64,000 nt of DNA, taken from contig NC_012489.1 in NCBI RefSeq assembly GCF_000010305.1, positions 4,161,646 to 4,225,645 of the forward strand, given 5' to 3'. A model generated the notes under the pieces. That model had not been told where the DNA came from. It did no database searches and was given only the letters and a program-made list of their open reading frames with translations. A program made the position numbers and the translations under genes. This document shows positions 47,246-55,889 of the stretch, one piece after another; position 1 is the stretch's first letter; each line of letters begins with the position of its first letter. The stretch comes from Gemmatimonas aurantiaca T-27 (GTDB lineage: Bacteria > Gemmatimonadota > Gemmatimonadetes > Gemmatimonadales > Gemmatimonadaceae).

Positions 47246-49336
47246 ATGAAGGCAACCGAAGCGAAGCTGCTCACATTCTTGAAGAAGTCACCGCAGTTCG
47301 TCATTCCCATTTACCAGCGTACGTACTCATGGACCATCACCGAGTGCCAGCAGCTCTGGGATGACATCGTGCGGGCCGGTGCTAGAGACGACGTGAGCGT
47401 GCACTTCATCGGCTCGATCGTCTATGTCGAGGAAGGGCTTTCGCAGGTCACCAGCCACGCCCCGCTGCTGGTAATCGATGGTCAGCAGCGCCTCACCACG
47501 CTCACCATCGTGTTGGCGAACCTCGCGAGAGCAGTTGGCGATGACGAGCCGGTCGACGGCTTCAGCGGTCGAAAGATCACCAACTACTACTTGCTCAATC
47601 CTGAAGAACGAGGCGACCGCAGGTACAAGCTGCTCCTGACGCAAACAGACCGCCCGTCGCTGATCGCGCTCGTGGACGGAGCGCCAGCACCGAGCGACGC
47701 GTCGCTTCGTGTGATGGAAAACAGTGAGTTCTTCAGAAAGCGCATCGAGGAGTGCGCGGGCGACTTCGGGCCTGTGTGCAAGGGCCTCGCGAAGCTCGTG
47801 ATCGTTGACATCGCTCTGAGTCGAGATCACGACAATCCGCAACTGATCTTCGAAAGCATGAACTCGACTGGCAAAGAGCTCAGTCAAGCGGATCTGATTC
47901 GCAACTTCGTCCTCATGGGACTGGAGCCGCGGCTTCAGACCGAACTTTACGAACAGTACTGGCACCCGATGGAACGGGCGTTTGGCCAGCGAGCCTACAG
48001 TAGCATGTTCGACGGGTTCATGCGTCACTATCTCACGGTCAAGACAGGGGAGATTCCGAACCTCGGAGACGTGTATGCCGCATTCAAGGCGTATGCGATG
48101 TCGGCACCGGTTGCTCACGAGAAGGTCGAAGTACTCGTCGCGGATCTCAACAGATGGGCACTGCGGTTCTGCCGCATCGCTCTCGGGCAGGAGCCGGACC
48201 GCGATCTCCGTGAGGCGTTCCACGATCTGCGGGAACTCAAGGTGGATGTCGCCTATCCGTTTCTGCTAGAGCTGTACGCAGATTACGACGCAGGGCGTCT
48301 CACGCGTCACGACTTCTTGCAAGCAATCCGCCTACTCGAGGCGTACGTCTTCAGGCGTGCTATCTGTGCCATTCCCACCAACTCGCTGAACAAGACATTC
48401 GCCAACCTTGCGCGCGGAGTCCGTAAGGAGCGTTATCTGGAGAGTATCAAGGCGCACCTGCTGCTATTGCGCTCGTATCGGCGCTTTCCGGACGATGTCG
48501 AGTTCCGCCGCTGCTTCTTGACCCGAGAGCTCTATCTCCAGAAGGTGCGCAGCTACACGCTCCGAAAACTCGAGAACCACCAGAGGAAGGAGCGTGTCGG
48601 GCCGGAAGAGTACACCATAGAACATATCCTACCGCAAAACGAGAACCTGTCCGTGGCGTGGAGAGAGTCTTTGGGCCAGGACTGGCAGGTGATTCATCAG
48701 AAGTGGCTGCACACGATCGGCAATCTGACCCTCACAGGATACAACACCGAGTACAGCGACAGGCCCTTCCCGGAAAAGCGCGACATGCCCGGTGGTTTCC
48801 GAGAAAGCCCCCTGCGCCTGAATGCGGGCCTGGGACAGGTGGAGGTCTGGAACGAGGACGCGATCACCCATCGAGGGGAGCAACTCGTAGAGAAGGGGGT
48901 ATTGGTATGGGCAGCACCGCACCTGAGTCCCGAGGTCCTCGAGGAGTATCGAGCCACGAGAACACGCGAGGTGACGTATACGATCGACGATCACCACTCG
49001 CTCGTAAGCGGTAAGGCGGCAGCCCTATTCGAAGCCTTCCGGCGCGAGGTGCTCGAGCTCGGCTCGTGCGTGTCCGAGGAGTTCCTGAAGTACTATGTCG
49101 CCTACAAGGCCGAAACGAACTTCGTCGATGTGTATCCTCAGGCGTCACGTCTACGACTGATTCTCAATCTTCCCTTTGAGGAACTCGATGACCCCGAGAA
49201 TCGATGTGCAAACGTCGCCGGGTACCGGCTGAACGGAGAGGTCAAGGTACACATTGCCGAATTGAACGAATTGCCGTATGTGATGGGTCTGATTAGGCAG
49301 TCGTTCGAACGGCAGGTCGGTGGCATGGAAGCCTAG
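47246..49336 (+). CDS. GmrSD-type (DUF262/DUF1524/DUF5655) restriction endonuclease
   Basis: This is a 696-residue protein. IPIYQRTYSWT (residues 20-30) and IDGQQRLTTLTIVL (about 77-90) are the DUF262 (GmrS-like, nucleotide-handling) signatures. YTIEHILPQN (about 455-464) followed by WLHTIGNLTLTGYNTEYSDR is the DUF1524 HNH-type nuclease (GmrD-like) with its His and Asn. The last 115 residues (AAALFEAFRREVLELGSC; FVDVYPQASRLRLILNLPFE) match DUF5655. Single-chain GmrSD enzymes cut modified (for example glucosylated hydroxymethylcytosine) phage DNA. A 114-base gap separates it from the nuclease gene, so it probably has its own promoter. GC appears lower here than in the neighbours. Confidence 0.87.
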   Translation: MKATEAKLLTFLKKSPQFVIPIYQRTYSWTITECQQLWDDIVRAGARDDVSVHFIGSIVYVEEGLSQVTSHAPLLVIDGQQRLTTLTIVLANLARAVGDDEPVDGFSGRKITNYYLLNPEERGDRRYKLLLTQTDRPSLIALVDGAPAPSDASLRVMENSEFFRKRIEECAGDFGPVCKGLAKLVIVDIALSRDHDNPQLIFESMNSTGKELSQADLIRNFVLMGLEPRLQTELYEQYWHPMERAFGQRAYSSMFDGFMRHYLTVKTGEIPNLGDVYAAFKAYAMSAPVAHEKVEVLVADLNRWALRFCRIALGQEPDRDLREAFHDLRELKVDVAYPFLLELYADYDAGRLTRHDFLQAIRLLEAYVFRRAICAIPTNSLNKTFANLARGVRKERYLESIKAHLLLLRSYRRFPDDVEFRRCFLTRELYLQKVRSYTLRKLENHQRKERVGPEEYTIEHILPQNENLSVAWRESLGQDWQVIHQKWLHTIGNLTLTGYNTEYSDRPFPEKRDMPGGFRESPLRLNAGLGQVEVWNEDAITHRGEQLVEKGVLVWAAPHLSPEVLEEYRATRTREVTYTIDDHHSLVSGKAAALFEAFRREVLELGSCVSEEFLKYYVAYKAETNFVDVYPQASRLRLILNLPFEELDDPENRCANVAGYRLNGEVKVHIAELNELPYVMGLIRQSFERQVGGMEA

Positions 49337-49700
49337 GGGCGGTTCGCTGCTGCCGATCTCACAGGGCTGCTCGATCCGCACGAAAGTATCGTGAAACGAC
49401 AGATCCGGGCAGGTTCACCATGGGGCGCACCACCGCGCGCGGCGTGAAGTGCTCAACGGCCGTCTCGTTCGACAGTTCGACGAACTTCCGGATCAGCTCC
49501 TCGCCCCCCAACCGCGCGTTGCTGACCTTCTCCGGGTGCAGGTCGATGCCGACGATCTACTCGACGTGCTGTTCAATCAGGCGGGGCTGTTCGAGCCATT
49601 GCGGGCGCGGGCGGCGTCCTAGGTCGACCTCGGAGGTTCGCGGCGAGAGCTGATTCGGCCCGCAACGTCGATCTGCGTACGTGCTGAGGGTGCTTTCCCG
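49337..49700. other. Gene-poor stretch with a possible decayed coding fragment
   Basis: No intact gene is visible. One plus-strand frame ending at a TAG (49620-49622) reads REVLNGRLVRQFDELPDQLL then VADLLRVQVDADDLLDVLFN from about 49443, which looks like the C-terminus of a real protein cut off upstream by a TGA at 49392-49394. I could not assign a family. It probably represents debris at the right end of the island. Confidence 0.3.
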
Positions 49701-50151
49701 TTACATCGGTCGCCTCCAGTCGTGTTTCGCATATCGGTACCTGGGATCTTCGGTGCGCACGCTAGCCACACGTTTTGTCGCGTCGACCACGACAGCGGCC
49801 CCGAGGATGTCGCGCAGATACCCAAGCCTGAGGAAGTTCGCGAGATCTGCATTGATGTCGCGGTAAAGCGCGCCTATCCCCTGTTGCCGCCACTCACCTA
49901 GGCCAACAGGCAGCCGAACGCGCTCACCAAGTTCAGGAATGTTCATACCGGTGATCGAATTGAACACCTTGAGCACTGTGGTGAGGCTGATCCCCGTTGT
50001 CGTGGGCAGTCCGAAACGCCGCTGAACGGTCTGGAGCGCAGCGTCGAGCTCGCCCTCCGACATTTTTTGCAGCGTCGGCAATCTCTCCTGTGTCGTGCAG
50101 CAAGCGGATCTCCTTGAGCTGCTCACGCGCCTGCACCACTGGGTGGATCAT
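49701..50151 (-). pseudogene. Small gene of unknown function split by an apparent frameshift
   Basis: On the minus strand an ATG at 50149-50151 opens MIHPVVQAREQLKEIRLLHD then TGEIADAA. Immediately after, the protein-like sequence continues only in another frame (MSEGELDAALQTVQRRFGL... NADLANFLRLGYLRDILGAA ... YRYAKHDWRRP) to the stop at 49701. The frame change falls on a run of six A on the coding strand (plus-strand Ts 50063-50068); removing one A would join the two parts into a protein of about 150 residues. It is either a recent pseudogene or a sequencing indel. No family recognised; it is transcribed toward the island. Confidence 0.45.
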
Positions 50152-50376
50152 CTCGCACCTGAAGCGCCACGTCGAGGATGTGGCGCACATCGCCGGTTGC
50201 TGCACGAGCCACGCGCTGGCGCGAGTTGCATGGGCGGGGTGTGTCGAGGACGCGGTTGAACGATCCCTGCGATTGGCGTCACCGTAGCGGAGGTGCCGCG
50301 GCGTCACGACTGACACCAGCTGCTTCCGGCAGGGTGGGTTCAACCCCTATCGCTGTGTGGAGAAAGCGGGACTCGC
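50152..50376. other. Intergenic stretch without recognisable gene
   Basis: This is GC-rich sequence between the frameshifted gene and the terminator at 50377. Short open frames here have Arg/His-rich shadows only. A GGGTTCAACCCC motif (50335-50346) resembles a tRNA T-arm, but the arms do not pair as a T-stem. Confidence 0.4.
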
Positions 50377-50421
50377 CGACCGAGGTGTCGGCGAACGACC
50401 ACACCTCGGTCGGGCTTTTTC
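50377..50421 (+). terminator. Strong hairpin terminator at the island's right edge
   Basis: A perfect 12-base stem (CGACCGAGGTGT, 50377-50388, with 50401-50412) is followed by GGCTTTTTCG. It points in the plus direction, although no intact plus-strand gene lies directly upstream. It may be left from a lost gene or small RNA. Confidence 0.65.
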
Positions 50422-50542
50422 GATCGACAAGAGGCGGCGGCAGGCGAATTCGCCGGGCTCACCGCTCGGGCCCTCAGAAGGTCATTTCCCCTCCTGGTCA
50501 GCGTGTCGCCGGCCTTTCCGGATGCAAGTCCCGATGCAAAAC

Positions 50543-50576
50543 ATGGCCGACCCACCGTTTGCGGTGGACCGGCCAT
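50543..50576 (-). terminator. Terminator of the ettA-like gene
   Basis: A 15-base stem with two mismatches (50543-50557 with 50562-50576, ATGGCCG...CGGCCAT) is followed on the minus strand by GTTTTGC. It is placed 54 bases after the ettA stop. Confidence 0.65.
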
Positions 50577-50630
50577 GCATCCCAAGTGTCGCCTCCAGCG
50601 CGTCGAATCGTACGCGCTGAAGGGGGCTAA

Positions 50631-52301
50631 CTAGTTGCGCACCAACTTCTTGTACTTGATCCGATGCGGCTGGTCCGCGTCCGGGCCCTTCCGGCGCTTG
50701 AGGTCCTCGATGTACGCGCCGTAGTTCCCCTCGAACCACACCGTTTCCGAATCGCCTTCGAACGCCAGAATGTGCGTGGCCACACGATCCAGGAACCAGC
50801 GATCGTGGGAAATGATCACCGCGCAGCCGGAGAAATCGAGCACGGCTTCTTCCAGCGCGCGCAACGTATCGACGTCGAGATCGTTCGTCGGTTCGTCGAG
50901 CAGCAGCAGGTTGCCACCCTGCATCACGGTCTTCGCGAGATGCAACCGGTTGCGCTCACCACCCGAGAGATTCGCCACCAGCTTCTGCTGGTCGGCGCCC
51001 TTGAAGTTGAAGCTCGCCGCGTACGCGCGTGAATTGAGCTCACGCTTGCCCACCGGAATGGTTTCGCGACCACCAGAGATCTCTTCCCACAACGTGCGCT
51101 TGCCTTCGAGCGTGCGATGCTGATCCTGATAGCTGATCTGCACCGTTTCACCAACCACGAGCTCGCCCGACTCCGGCTGTTCGAGCCCGTTGATCATGCG
51201 GAACAGCGTGGTCTTACCCGCACCGTTGGGGCCGATGATGCCCACGATGCCGGCACGCGGCAGATCGAAGTTGAGATTGTCGAACAGCAGCTTGTCACCG
51301 AACGACTTGCGCAGCCCCTTGGCGCGCACGACGTCGTTACCGAGACGCGGAGCCGGCGGAATCACGATTTCGTTCTGCATCACGCGGTCGTTCTGCGCTT
51401 CGCTGGCCAGATCCTCATAGGCCTGCAGACGGGCCTTGTTCTTGGCCTGACGCGCGCGCGGTGACATGCGTACCCACTCGAGTTCCTTCTGCAGCGTCTT
51501 CTGACGCGCACTGGCCTGCTTCTCTTCCTGCGACAGGCGCTGCTGCTTCTGCTCGAGCCAACCCGAGTAGTTGCCTTCGTACGGCACGCCCTTGCCACGA
51601 TCGAGCTCGAGGATCCACTTGGCCACGTTGTCCAGGAAGTAGCGATCGTGGGTGATGGCCACGACCGTGCCCGGGAACCGCTCGAGGTGATGCTCCAGCC
51701 ACGCGACGCTTTCCGCATCGAGGTGGTTGGTGGGTTCGTCGAGCAACAGCATGTCCGGCTCTTCCAGCAGGATCTTGCAGAGCGCCACACGGCGCTTCTC
51801 ACCACCCGACAAGTGCGTCACCGCGGCATCACCCGGCGGCAGACGCAACGCGTCCATCGCCACGTCGATCTTGTTGTCGAGATTCCAGAGATCGTGCTGG
51901 TCGATGTACTCCTGCAGCTTGCCCTGCCGTTCCATGAGCTTGTCGAAGTCCGCATCGGGCTCGGCGAACTGCAACGAGATCGCATTGAACTCGTTGAGCG
52001 CATCGCGCTGCGCCTTCACGGCAAGCTCCACATTGCCGCGCACATCGAGCGACGCGTCGAGTTCGGGCTCCTGTGACAGATAGCCGATGCGCGTGCCCTT
52101 GTGCGCCCAGGCTTCACCCTGAAACTCGGTGTCCACGCCGGCCATGATGCGCAGCAACGACGACTTACCGGCGCCGTTCGGGCCGAGCACGCCGATCTTC
52201 GCGCCGGGATAGAAGGAGAGCCAGATATCGTCGAGGATGATGCGCGAAGGGGGAACCACCTTGCGCAGCGCCTTCATGACGTAGATGAACTGCGGAGCCA
52301 T
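50631..52301 (-). CDS. ettA: ABC-F ATPase, energy-dependent translational throttle EttA
   Basis: This 556-residue protein has two ABC modules: GPNGAGKSSLLRIMAG and later GPNGAGKTTLFRMING for Walker A; LSGGEKRRVALCKILL and LSGGERNRLHLAKTVM signatures; LLLDEPTNHLD and LLLDEPTNDLD Walker B. An arm insertion in the first module (ALNEFNAISLQFAEPDADFD) and the linker of about 80 residues with EWVRMSPRARQAKNKARLQA are those of EttA. EttA binds the ribosomal E site and gates elongation by ADP/ATP ratio. No membrane segments are present. I use the ATG complementary to 52299-52301 (MAPQFIYVMKALRKVVPP), the family's usual start. It lies to the right of the island edge and is likely a core gene. Confidence 0.93.
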   Translation of the reverse strand: MAPQFIYVMKALRKVVPPSRIILDDIWLSFYPGAKIGVLGPNGAGKSSLLRIMAGVDTEFQGEAWAHKGTRIGYLSQEPELDASLDVRGNVELAVKAQRDALNEFNAISLQFAEPDADFDKLMERQGKLQEYIDQHDLWNLDNKIDVAMDALRLPPGDAAVTHLSGGEKRRVALCKILLEEPDMLLLDEPTNHLDAESVAWLEHHLERFPGTVVAITHDRYFLDNVAKWILELDRGKGVPYEGNYSGWLEQKQQRLSQEEKQASARQKTLQKELEWVRMSPRARQAKNKARLQAYEDLASEAQNDRVMQNEIVIPPAPRLGNDVVRAKGLRKSFGDKLLFDNLNFDLPRAGIVGIIGPNGAGKTTLFRMINGLEQPESGELVVGETVQISYQDQHRTLEGKRTLWEEISGGRETIPVGKRELNSRAYAASFNFKGADQQKLVANLSGGERNRLHLAKTVMQGGNLLLLDEPTNDLDVDTLRALEEAVLDFSGCAVIISHDRWFLDRVATHILAFEGDSETVWFEGNYGAYIEDLKRRKGPDADQPHRIKYKKLVRN

Positions 52302-52491
52302 GGATTCTTGGAATGGTCGTCTAAGGCCCGGGCGCTGACAGAGGCGAACGTCCTCTTGCCCGGGCTCGGGAAGATACACCTTCCGTCAGGGCCTCAGCAT
52401 TGCCATTACGGATGAGCTCGCTTGCACTGGGAGCCTGTATCGGAAGAATAGGCTTCACGTTCCGGTTTCCACCTTTTGCACGAGATCTTCA

Positions 52492-53160
52492 ATGAGAAGA
52501 CTGGCCTGTGCTTTGGCTCTCAGTGCGGGGCTGTCCGCGCCCACGAGCATGCTCGGCGCGCAGACGCTGACCTTCGAAGGGTTCGCCCAGGGCACCTTCT
52601 TTGCCGAGAATCAGTTCGAGGCCTCGCACGGAGTCCGGTTTTTTGCCGGCTCGAATGAGGCCTTCGCCACGGTGTCGGCCGAACGCGTGTGTGATGGAGA
52701 CAGCATGTGGGCCAACGCCCCCTCGGGCTGTGGGGCATTGGCCTTCGCGACGGGGTCCGCCAACGGCTTCGATGTGCCCGCGGGATTCACCGACATGTTC
52801 TCCCTGCACTACCTCTCGCCGAACGGAGGCGGGTGGTTCGTGGTCATGGATGGCTTCGGGGGCTCCGGCAATGTGCTGGCGTCCGCCTCGCTCACCTCAA
52901 CGGGTGCCTCGCCCTGCCAGGGCGGCCTGTTCTGTTCCTGGCGCGAAGTGGGCGTCACGTTCTCGGGAACGGCCAAATCGGTGCGCTTCTGGAGCGCGTA
53001 TTCTCTGAGCACTGGAGAGGCGGTGTTCGACGACATCACCTTCGGACGGGCATCGCAGACGACCGTTCCGGAACCCTCCACCGGCGTGCTGATGTTGTCA
53101 GGGATTGCGCTGCTCGGCGGCTGGGCGTGCCGACGTCGGCGCCGGCCGGACACTCCCTGA
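52492..53160 (+). CDS. PEP-CTERM-anchored exported protein
   Basis: This is a 222-residue protein with a signal peptide (MRRLACALALSAGLSAPTSM) and a mature domain with LTFEGFAQGTFFAE and WFVVMDGFGGSGN, resembling PEP-CTERM sorting-domain proteins. The C-terminus TVPEPSTGVLMLSGIALLGG followed by WACRRRR is a textbook PEP-CTERM signal (VPEP, membrane helix, Arg cluster) for exosortase cleavage. The exosortase is not in this window. Probably an extracellular-matrix or surface protein. The tail call is stronger than any function. Confidence 0.85.
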   Translation: MRRLACALALSAGLSAPTSMLGAQTLTFEGFAQGTFFAENQFEASHGVRFFAGSNEAFATVSAERVCDGDSMWANAPSGCGALAFATGSANGFDVPAGFTDMFSLHYLSPNGGGWFVVMDGFGGSGNVLASASLTSTGASPCQGGLFCSWREVGVTFSGTAKSVRFWSAYSLSTGEAVFDDITFGRASQTTVPEPSTGVLMLSGIALLGGWACRRRRRPDTP

Positions 53161-53196
53161 CCTCGCCAACCCGCGCGTTGGGACCATGACGGCATA

Positions 53197-53235
53197 CACA
53201 AGAGCGGCCCGCTTTGCGACGGCCGCTCTTTGTGT
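53197..53235 (+). terminator. Terminator after the PEP-CTERM gene
   Basis: The arms ACACAAGAGCGGCC (53197-53210) and GGCCGCTCTTTGTGT (53221-53235) pair around a 10-base loop and lie 36 bases after the stop. Confidence 0.65.
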
Positions 53236-53293
53236 CTCGGCCCGCGCCACCGAGCCCACAACGTCCGGGCCGGTCGGCCAGTAGATTGGAGAC

Positions 53294-54019
53294 ATGCAGA
53301 TCGACGTGGCCGCCCAGCTCTCCGGCAATCCCGCCGCGGTGCTCCCGCTTCTCTTTGGCGCGGGGGTGCTGACCAGCCTGACCCCCTGTGTCTATCCGAT
53401 GATCCCGATCACGGCGGCCATCGTGGGCGGGCAGTCATCATCAGAACTGTCAGGCGCCACAAAGGCGTCACGCTGGCGTCCACTTGGGCTTTCGCTAGCC
53501 TATGTGATGGGGCTAGCGTTGGTGTATGCGGGCCTCGGACTGATCGCCGGCCTCACCGGCACCATGTTCGGCACCATCTCGTCCAACCCGTGGGCGTTCT
53601 TCGTCATGGCCAACCTGCTGCTCATCGCGGCGCTGTCCATGCTGGATGTCATCCCGGTCCGAGTGCCCGCCGCGATCATGCAGCGGGCCGCAAACGCCGG
53701 AACTGGTGGCCGCGCGGCCGGGGCCTTTGTCATGGGCGCCGCGTCGGGGCTGGTAGCGGCTCCTTGCTCGGCGCCGGTCATGGCGGCGGTTCTCACCTGG
53801 GTCGCCACGACCAAATCGGCCGCCCTCGGCTTCACCTACCTCTTCACGTTCTCCCTGGGCATGTGCACGCTGCTGGTGATCGTCGGCCTGTCGGCCGGCA
53901 CCCTCAGCCGCCTCCCCCGCGCCGGCGCGTGGATGCTCACCGTGAAGAAGGGCTTCGCGTTTGTCATGCTGGGGATGGCCGAGTACTACCTGGTCAAGAT
54001 GGGTCAGGTGTACTTCTGA
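53294..54019 (+). CDS. CcdA/DsbD-type transmembrane thiol-disulfide transporter
   Basis: This is a 241-residue protein with about six transmembrane helices. The redox pair sits in SLTPCVYPMIPIT (about 28-40) and VAAPCSAPVMAAV (about 150-165), the CcdA/DsbD-beta signature; other hallmarks are GLALVYAGLGLIAG and TFSLGMCTLLVIVGL. It carries reducing equivalents from cytoplasmic thioredoxin to periplasmic partners, for example for cytochrome c maturation. The TlpA-like protein 165 bases downstream is the likely recipient. It lacks the N- and C-terminal domains of full-length DsbD. Confidence 0.88.
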   Translation: MQIDVAAQLSGNPAAVLPLLFGAGVLTSLTPCVYPMIPITAAIVGGQSSSELSGATKASRWRPLGLSLAYVMGLALVYAGLGLIAGLTGTMFGTISSNPWAFFVMANLLLIAALSMLDVIPVRVPAAIMQRAANAGTGGRAAGAFVMGAASGLVAAPCSAPVMAAVLTWVATTKSAALGFTYLFTFSLGMCTLLVIVGLSAGTLSRLPRAGAWMLTVKKGFAFVMLGMAEYYLVKMGQVYF

Positions 54020-54184
54020 GGATGGTGTGATGGTCGTCGGCCAGACCACGTACCGGTGACTTGAGCAATCTGATGGACAGGGCGGGGACAGCCGGAGCAT
54101 TCGGTCCCGCTCCGGTGTAACAGTTGTGTGCGCCAGCCGCGGCTGCGCGCGTTCCCTACCTGCGGTTCTCCCACCTCGCCTGAC

Positions 54185-54733
54185 ATGCCTGCCTTTTTTG
54201 CCGCCGCGCGCCGCGCGGCTGTAGCGACGACGCTCGCGTCCGCCGCGGCCTTGGCCGCCCTCGCCATTTCGCCGGTCCTTCCCATTGCCGCCCCACTCGC
54301 CGCCCAGGATCTGGGTATTGCCGTGGGCGAAAAGGCGCCCGGGGGTCCGCTCGAAACGATGGCCGGCCAGACCGTCGATCTGTCGTCGTACATGGGCAAG
54401 CAGCCGGTGGTGATCGAGTTCTGGGCCACCTGGTGTGGCAACTGCAAGCAGCTCGAGCCGGCCATGCGCGCCGCGATGACCAAACACGGGGCCAAGGTGA
54501 AGTTCGTCACGGTGGCCGTGTCGGTGAATCAATCGTACGACCGCGTGAAAGCCTGGCAGGCCGCCAACAAACTGCCCGGTGATCTGCTGTACGATCGCAA
54601 GGGCACCGTGAGTGGTGAGTACGATGTACCGGCCACCAGTTACGTGGTGGTGGTCGATCGCGCCGGTAAGATCGTGTACACGGGCGTGGGCGGCACGCAG
54701 GATCTCGAGGCGGCCATCAAGAAGGCGCTGTGA
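54185..54733 (+). CDS. TlpA-like exported thioredoxin
   Basis: This 182-residue protein has a signal peptide (about 1-40, TTLASAAALAALAISPVLPI ... PLAAQ), then an AhpC/TSA-Redoxin fold with the redox site FWATWCGNCKQLEPAM (CGNC) and the cis-Pro region VPATSYVVVVDRAGKI. TlpA proteins reduce disulfides in the periplasm. It is encoded behind the CcdA-type gene and would be recharged by it. The stop (TGA) overlaps the ATG of the LacI gene, so the regulator is probably cotranscribed. Confidence 0.88.
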   Translation: MPAFFAAARRAAVATTLASAAALAALAISPVLPIAAPLAAQDLGIAVGEKAPGGPLETMAGQTVDLSSYMGKQPVVIEFWATWCGNCKQLEPAMRAAMTKHGAKVKFVTVAVSVNQSYDRVKAWQAANKLPGDLLYDRKGTVSGEYDVPATSYVVVVDRAGKIVYTGVGGTQDLEAAIKKAL

Positions 54734-55791
54734 TGTCCGATCCGACCGAACACAACGAACGCACCTCCACGGTCACCATCCGCGATGTTGCCCGCGCCGC
54801 GGGGGTATCCATCGCCACGGTATCGCGCGTGCTGAACGACGCCGCGCGTGTCACGGACGACACCCGTGATCGGGTGCGTACGGTGGTAGCGCGCATGGGT
54901 TATGCCCCGCACGGGGGCACCCGCACCCAGTTGCTGCGCCGCACCCGCACACTGGGTGTGTTGCTGCCCGATCTCTACGGCGAGTTCTTTTCGGAGTTCA
55001 TCCGCGGCATCGATGAAACGGCCAAGAAACACGGCTTCCTGACACTGGTCACATCGGCGCGACGTGACGCACACGAAGTCTCGGCGGCAGTGAGCAACAT
55101 GCGCGGACGTGTGGACGGCTTTCTGGCGCTGTCACCGACCGTGTCAGCTCGCGCGACGCTGGCCGAAGTCGCCGAACGGTATCCCACCGTTCTCGTGGGC
55201 GCGGGCAGCGACGCGGGCGATATCGCAGCGCTGTCGGTGAACAACTTTCAGGGCGCCGCCGCGATGATGAAGCACCTGCTCTCGCTCGGCCACCGGAAGA
55301 TCGTGTTCCTGCGTGGCCCTTCAGGGCAGGCGGACGCCAGCGAGCGACTCCATGCGGTGCGTGAGGTGGCCAACTGGTACGAAGACTGTGAACTGCGTGA
55401 GCTGCACGGGGAGTTCCGCATGGACACCGCCTTCGACGTGGTCACGCAGTTGCTGCAAAGCGATGCACACCCCGACGCCATCTTTGCGGCCAACGACAGC
55501 ATGGCCATCGGCGCGATCGCGGCCATCAAGGACGCCGACCTGCGCGTGCCGGAAGACATCGCGGTCACGGGATTCGATGACATTCCCATGACCCGCTATC
55601 TCTCGCCTTCACTGACGACCGTGCGCATGCCCATCTATGCCATGGGCGAACGGGCCGTGCTGCGGCTGATCGAAACGGTGCGCAGCGGTGAGACATCGGT
55701 ACCGGTGAAACACGAAGTGTTGCCGGTGGAGCTGGTCATCCGGGCAAGCTGCGGCGCCGCCGAGCAGATGATCGCGCAATCGACGCGCTGA
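54733..55791 (+). CDS. LacI/GalR-family transcriptional regulator
   Basis: This is a 352-residue regulator. Residues about 15-60 are the LacI HTH (TIRDVARAAGVSIATVSRVL) with the hinge helix, followed by LGVLLPDLYGEFFSEFIRGI and the periplasmic-binding-protein-like domain (GFDDIPMTRYLSPSLTTV near the end). Ligand unknown; members usually respond to sugars. The ATG at 54733 overlaps the TlpA stop as TGATG; a GTG one codon earlier is also possible. No operator could be assigned. Confidence 0.88.
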   Translation: MSDPTEHNERTSTVTIRDVARAAGVSIATVSRVLNDAARVTDDTRDRVRTVVARMGYAPHGGTRTQLLRRTRTLGVLLPDLYGEFFSEFIRGIDETAKKHGFLTLVTSARRDAHEVSAAVSNMRGRVDGFLALSPTVSARATLAEVAERYPTVLVGAGSDAGDIAALSVNNFQGAAAMMKHLLSLGHRKIVFLRGPSGQADASERLHAVREVANWYEDCELRELHGEFRMDTAFDVVTQLLQSDAHPDAIFAANDSMAIGAIAAIKDADLRVPEDIAVTGFDDIPMTRYLSPSLTTVRMPIYAMGERAVLRLIETVRSGETSVPVKHEVLPVELVIRASCGAAEQMIAQSTR

Positions 55792-55800
55792 TCGATCGGG

Positions 55801-55830
55801 CAACATCGGCCAACATCGGCCAACATCGAC
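55801..55830. repeat. Three tandem 10-base repeats
   Basis: CAACATCGGC CAACATCGGC CAACATCGAC follows the LacI stop and lies just before the terminator at 55838. Purpose unknown. Confidence 0.6.
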
Positions 55831-55837
55831 AAAAAGA

Positions 55838-55870
55838 CGAGGGGCGCGACCATCACGGTCGCGCCCCTCG
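55838..55870. terminator. Bidirectional terminator between LacI and lipoprotein genes
   Basis: A perfect 14-base stem (CGAGGGGCGCGACC, 55838-55851, with 55857-55870) has an A-run on its left side, so it fits best as terminator of the minus-strand lipoprotein gene and may also stop lacI. Confidence 0.7.
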
Positions 55871-55889
55871 TGTGTGTTGGAACGTCCGC

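Noticed and set aside
50330-50360. tRNA-like GGGTTCAACCCC motif as a possible attachment site
   Set aside because: The surrounding bases do not form a T-stem or acceptor stem, and no matching direct repeat was found by eye at the left island edge (30907-31194).
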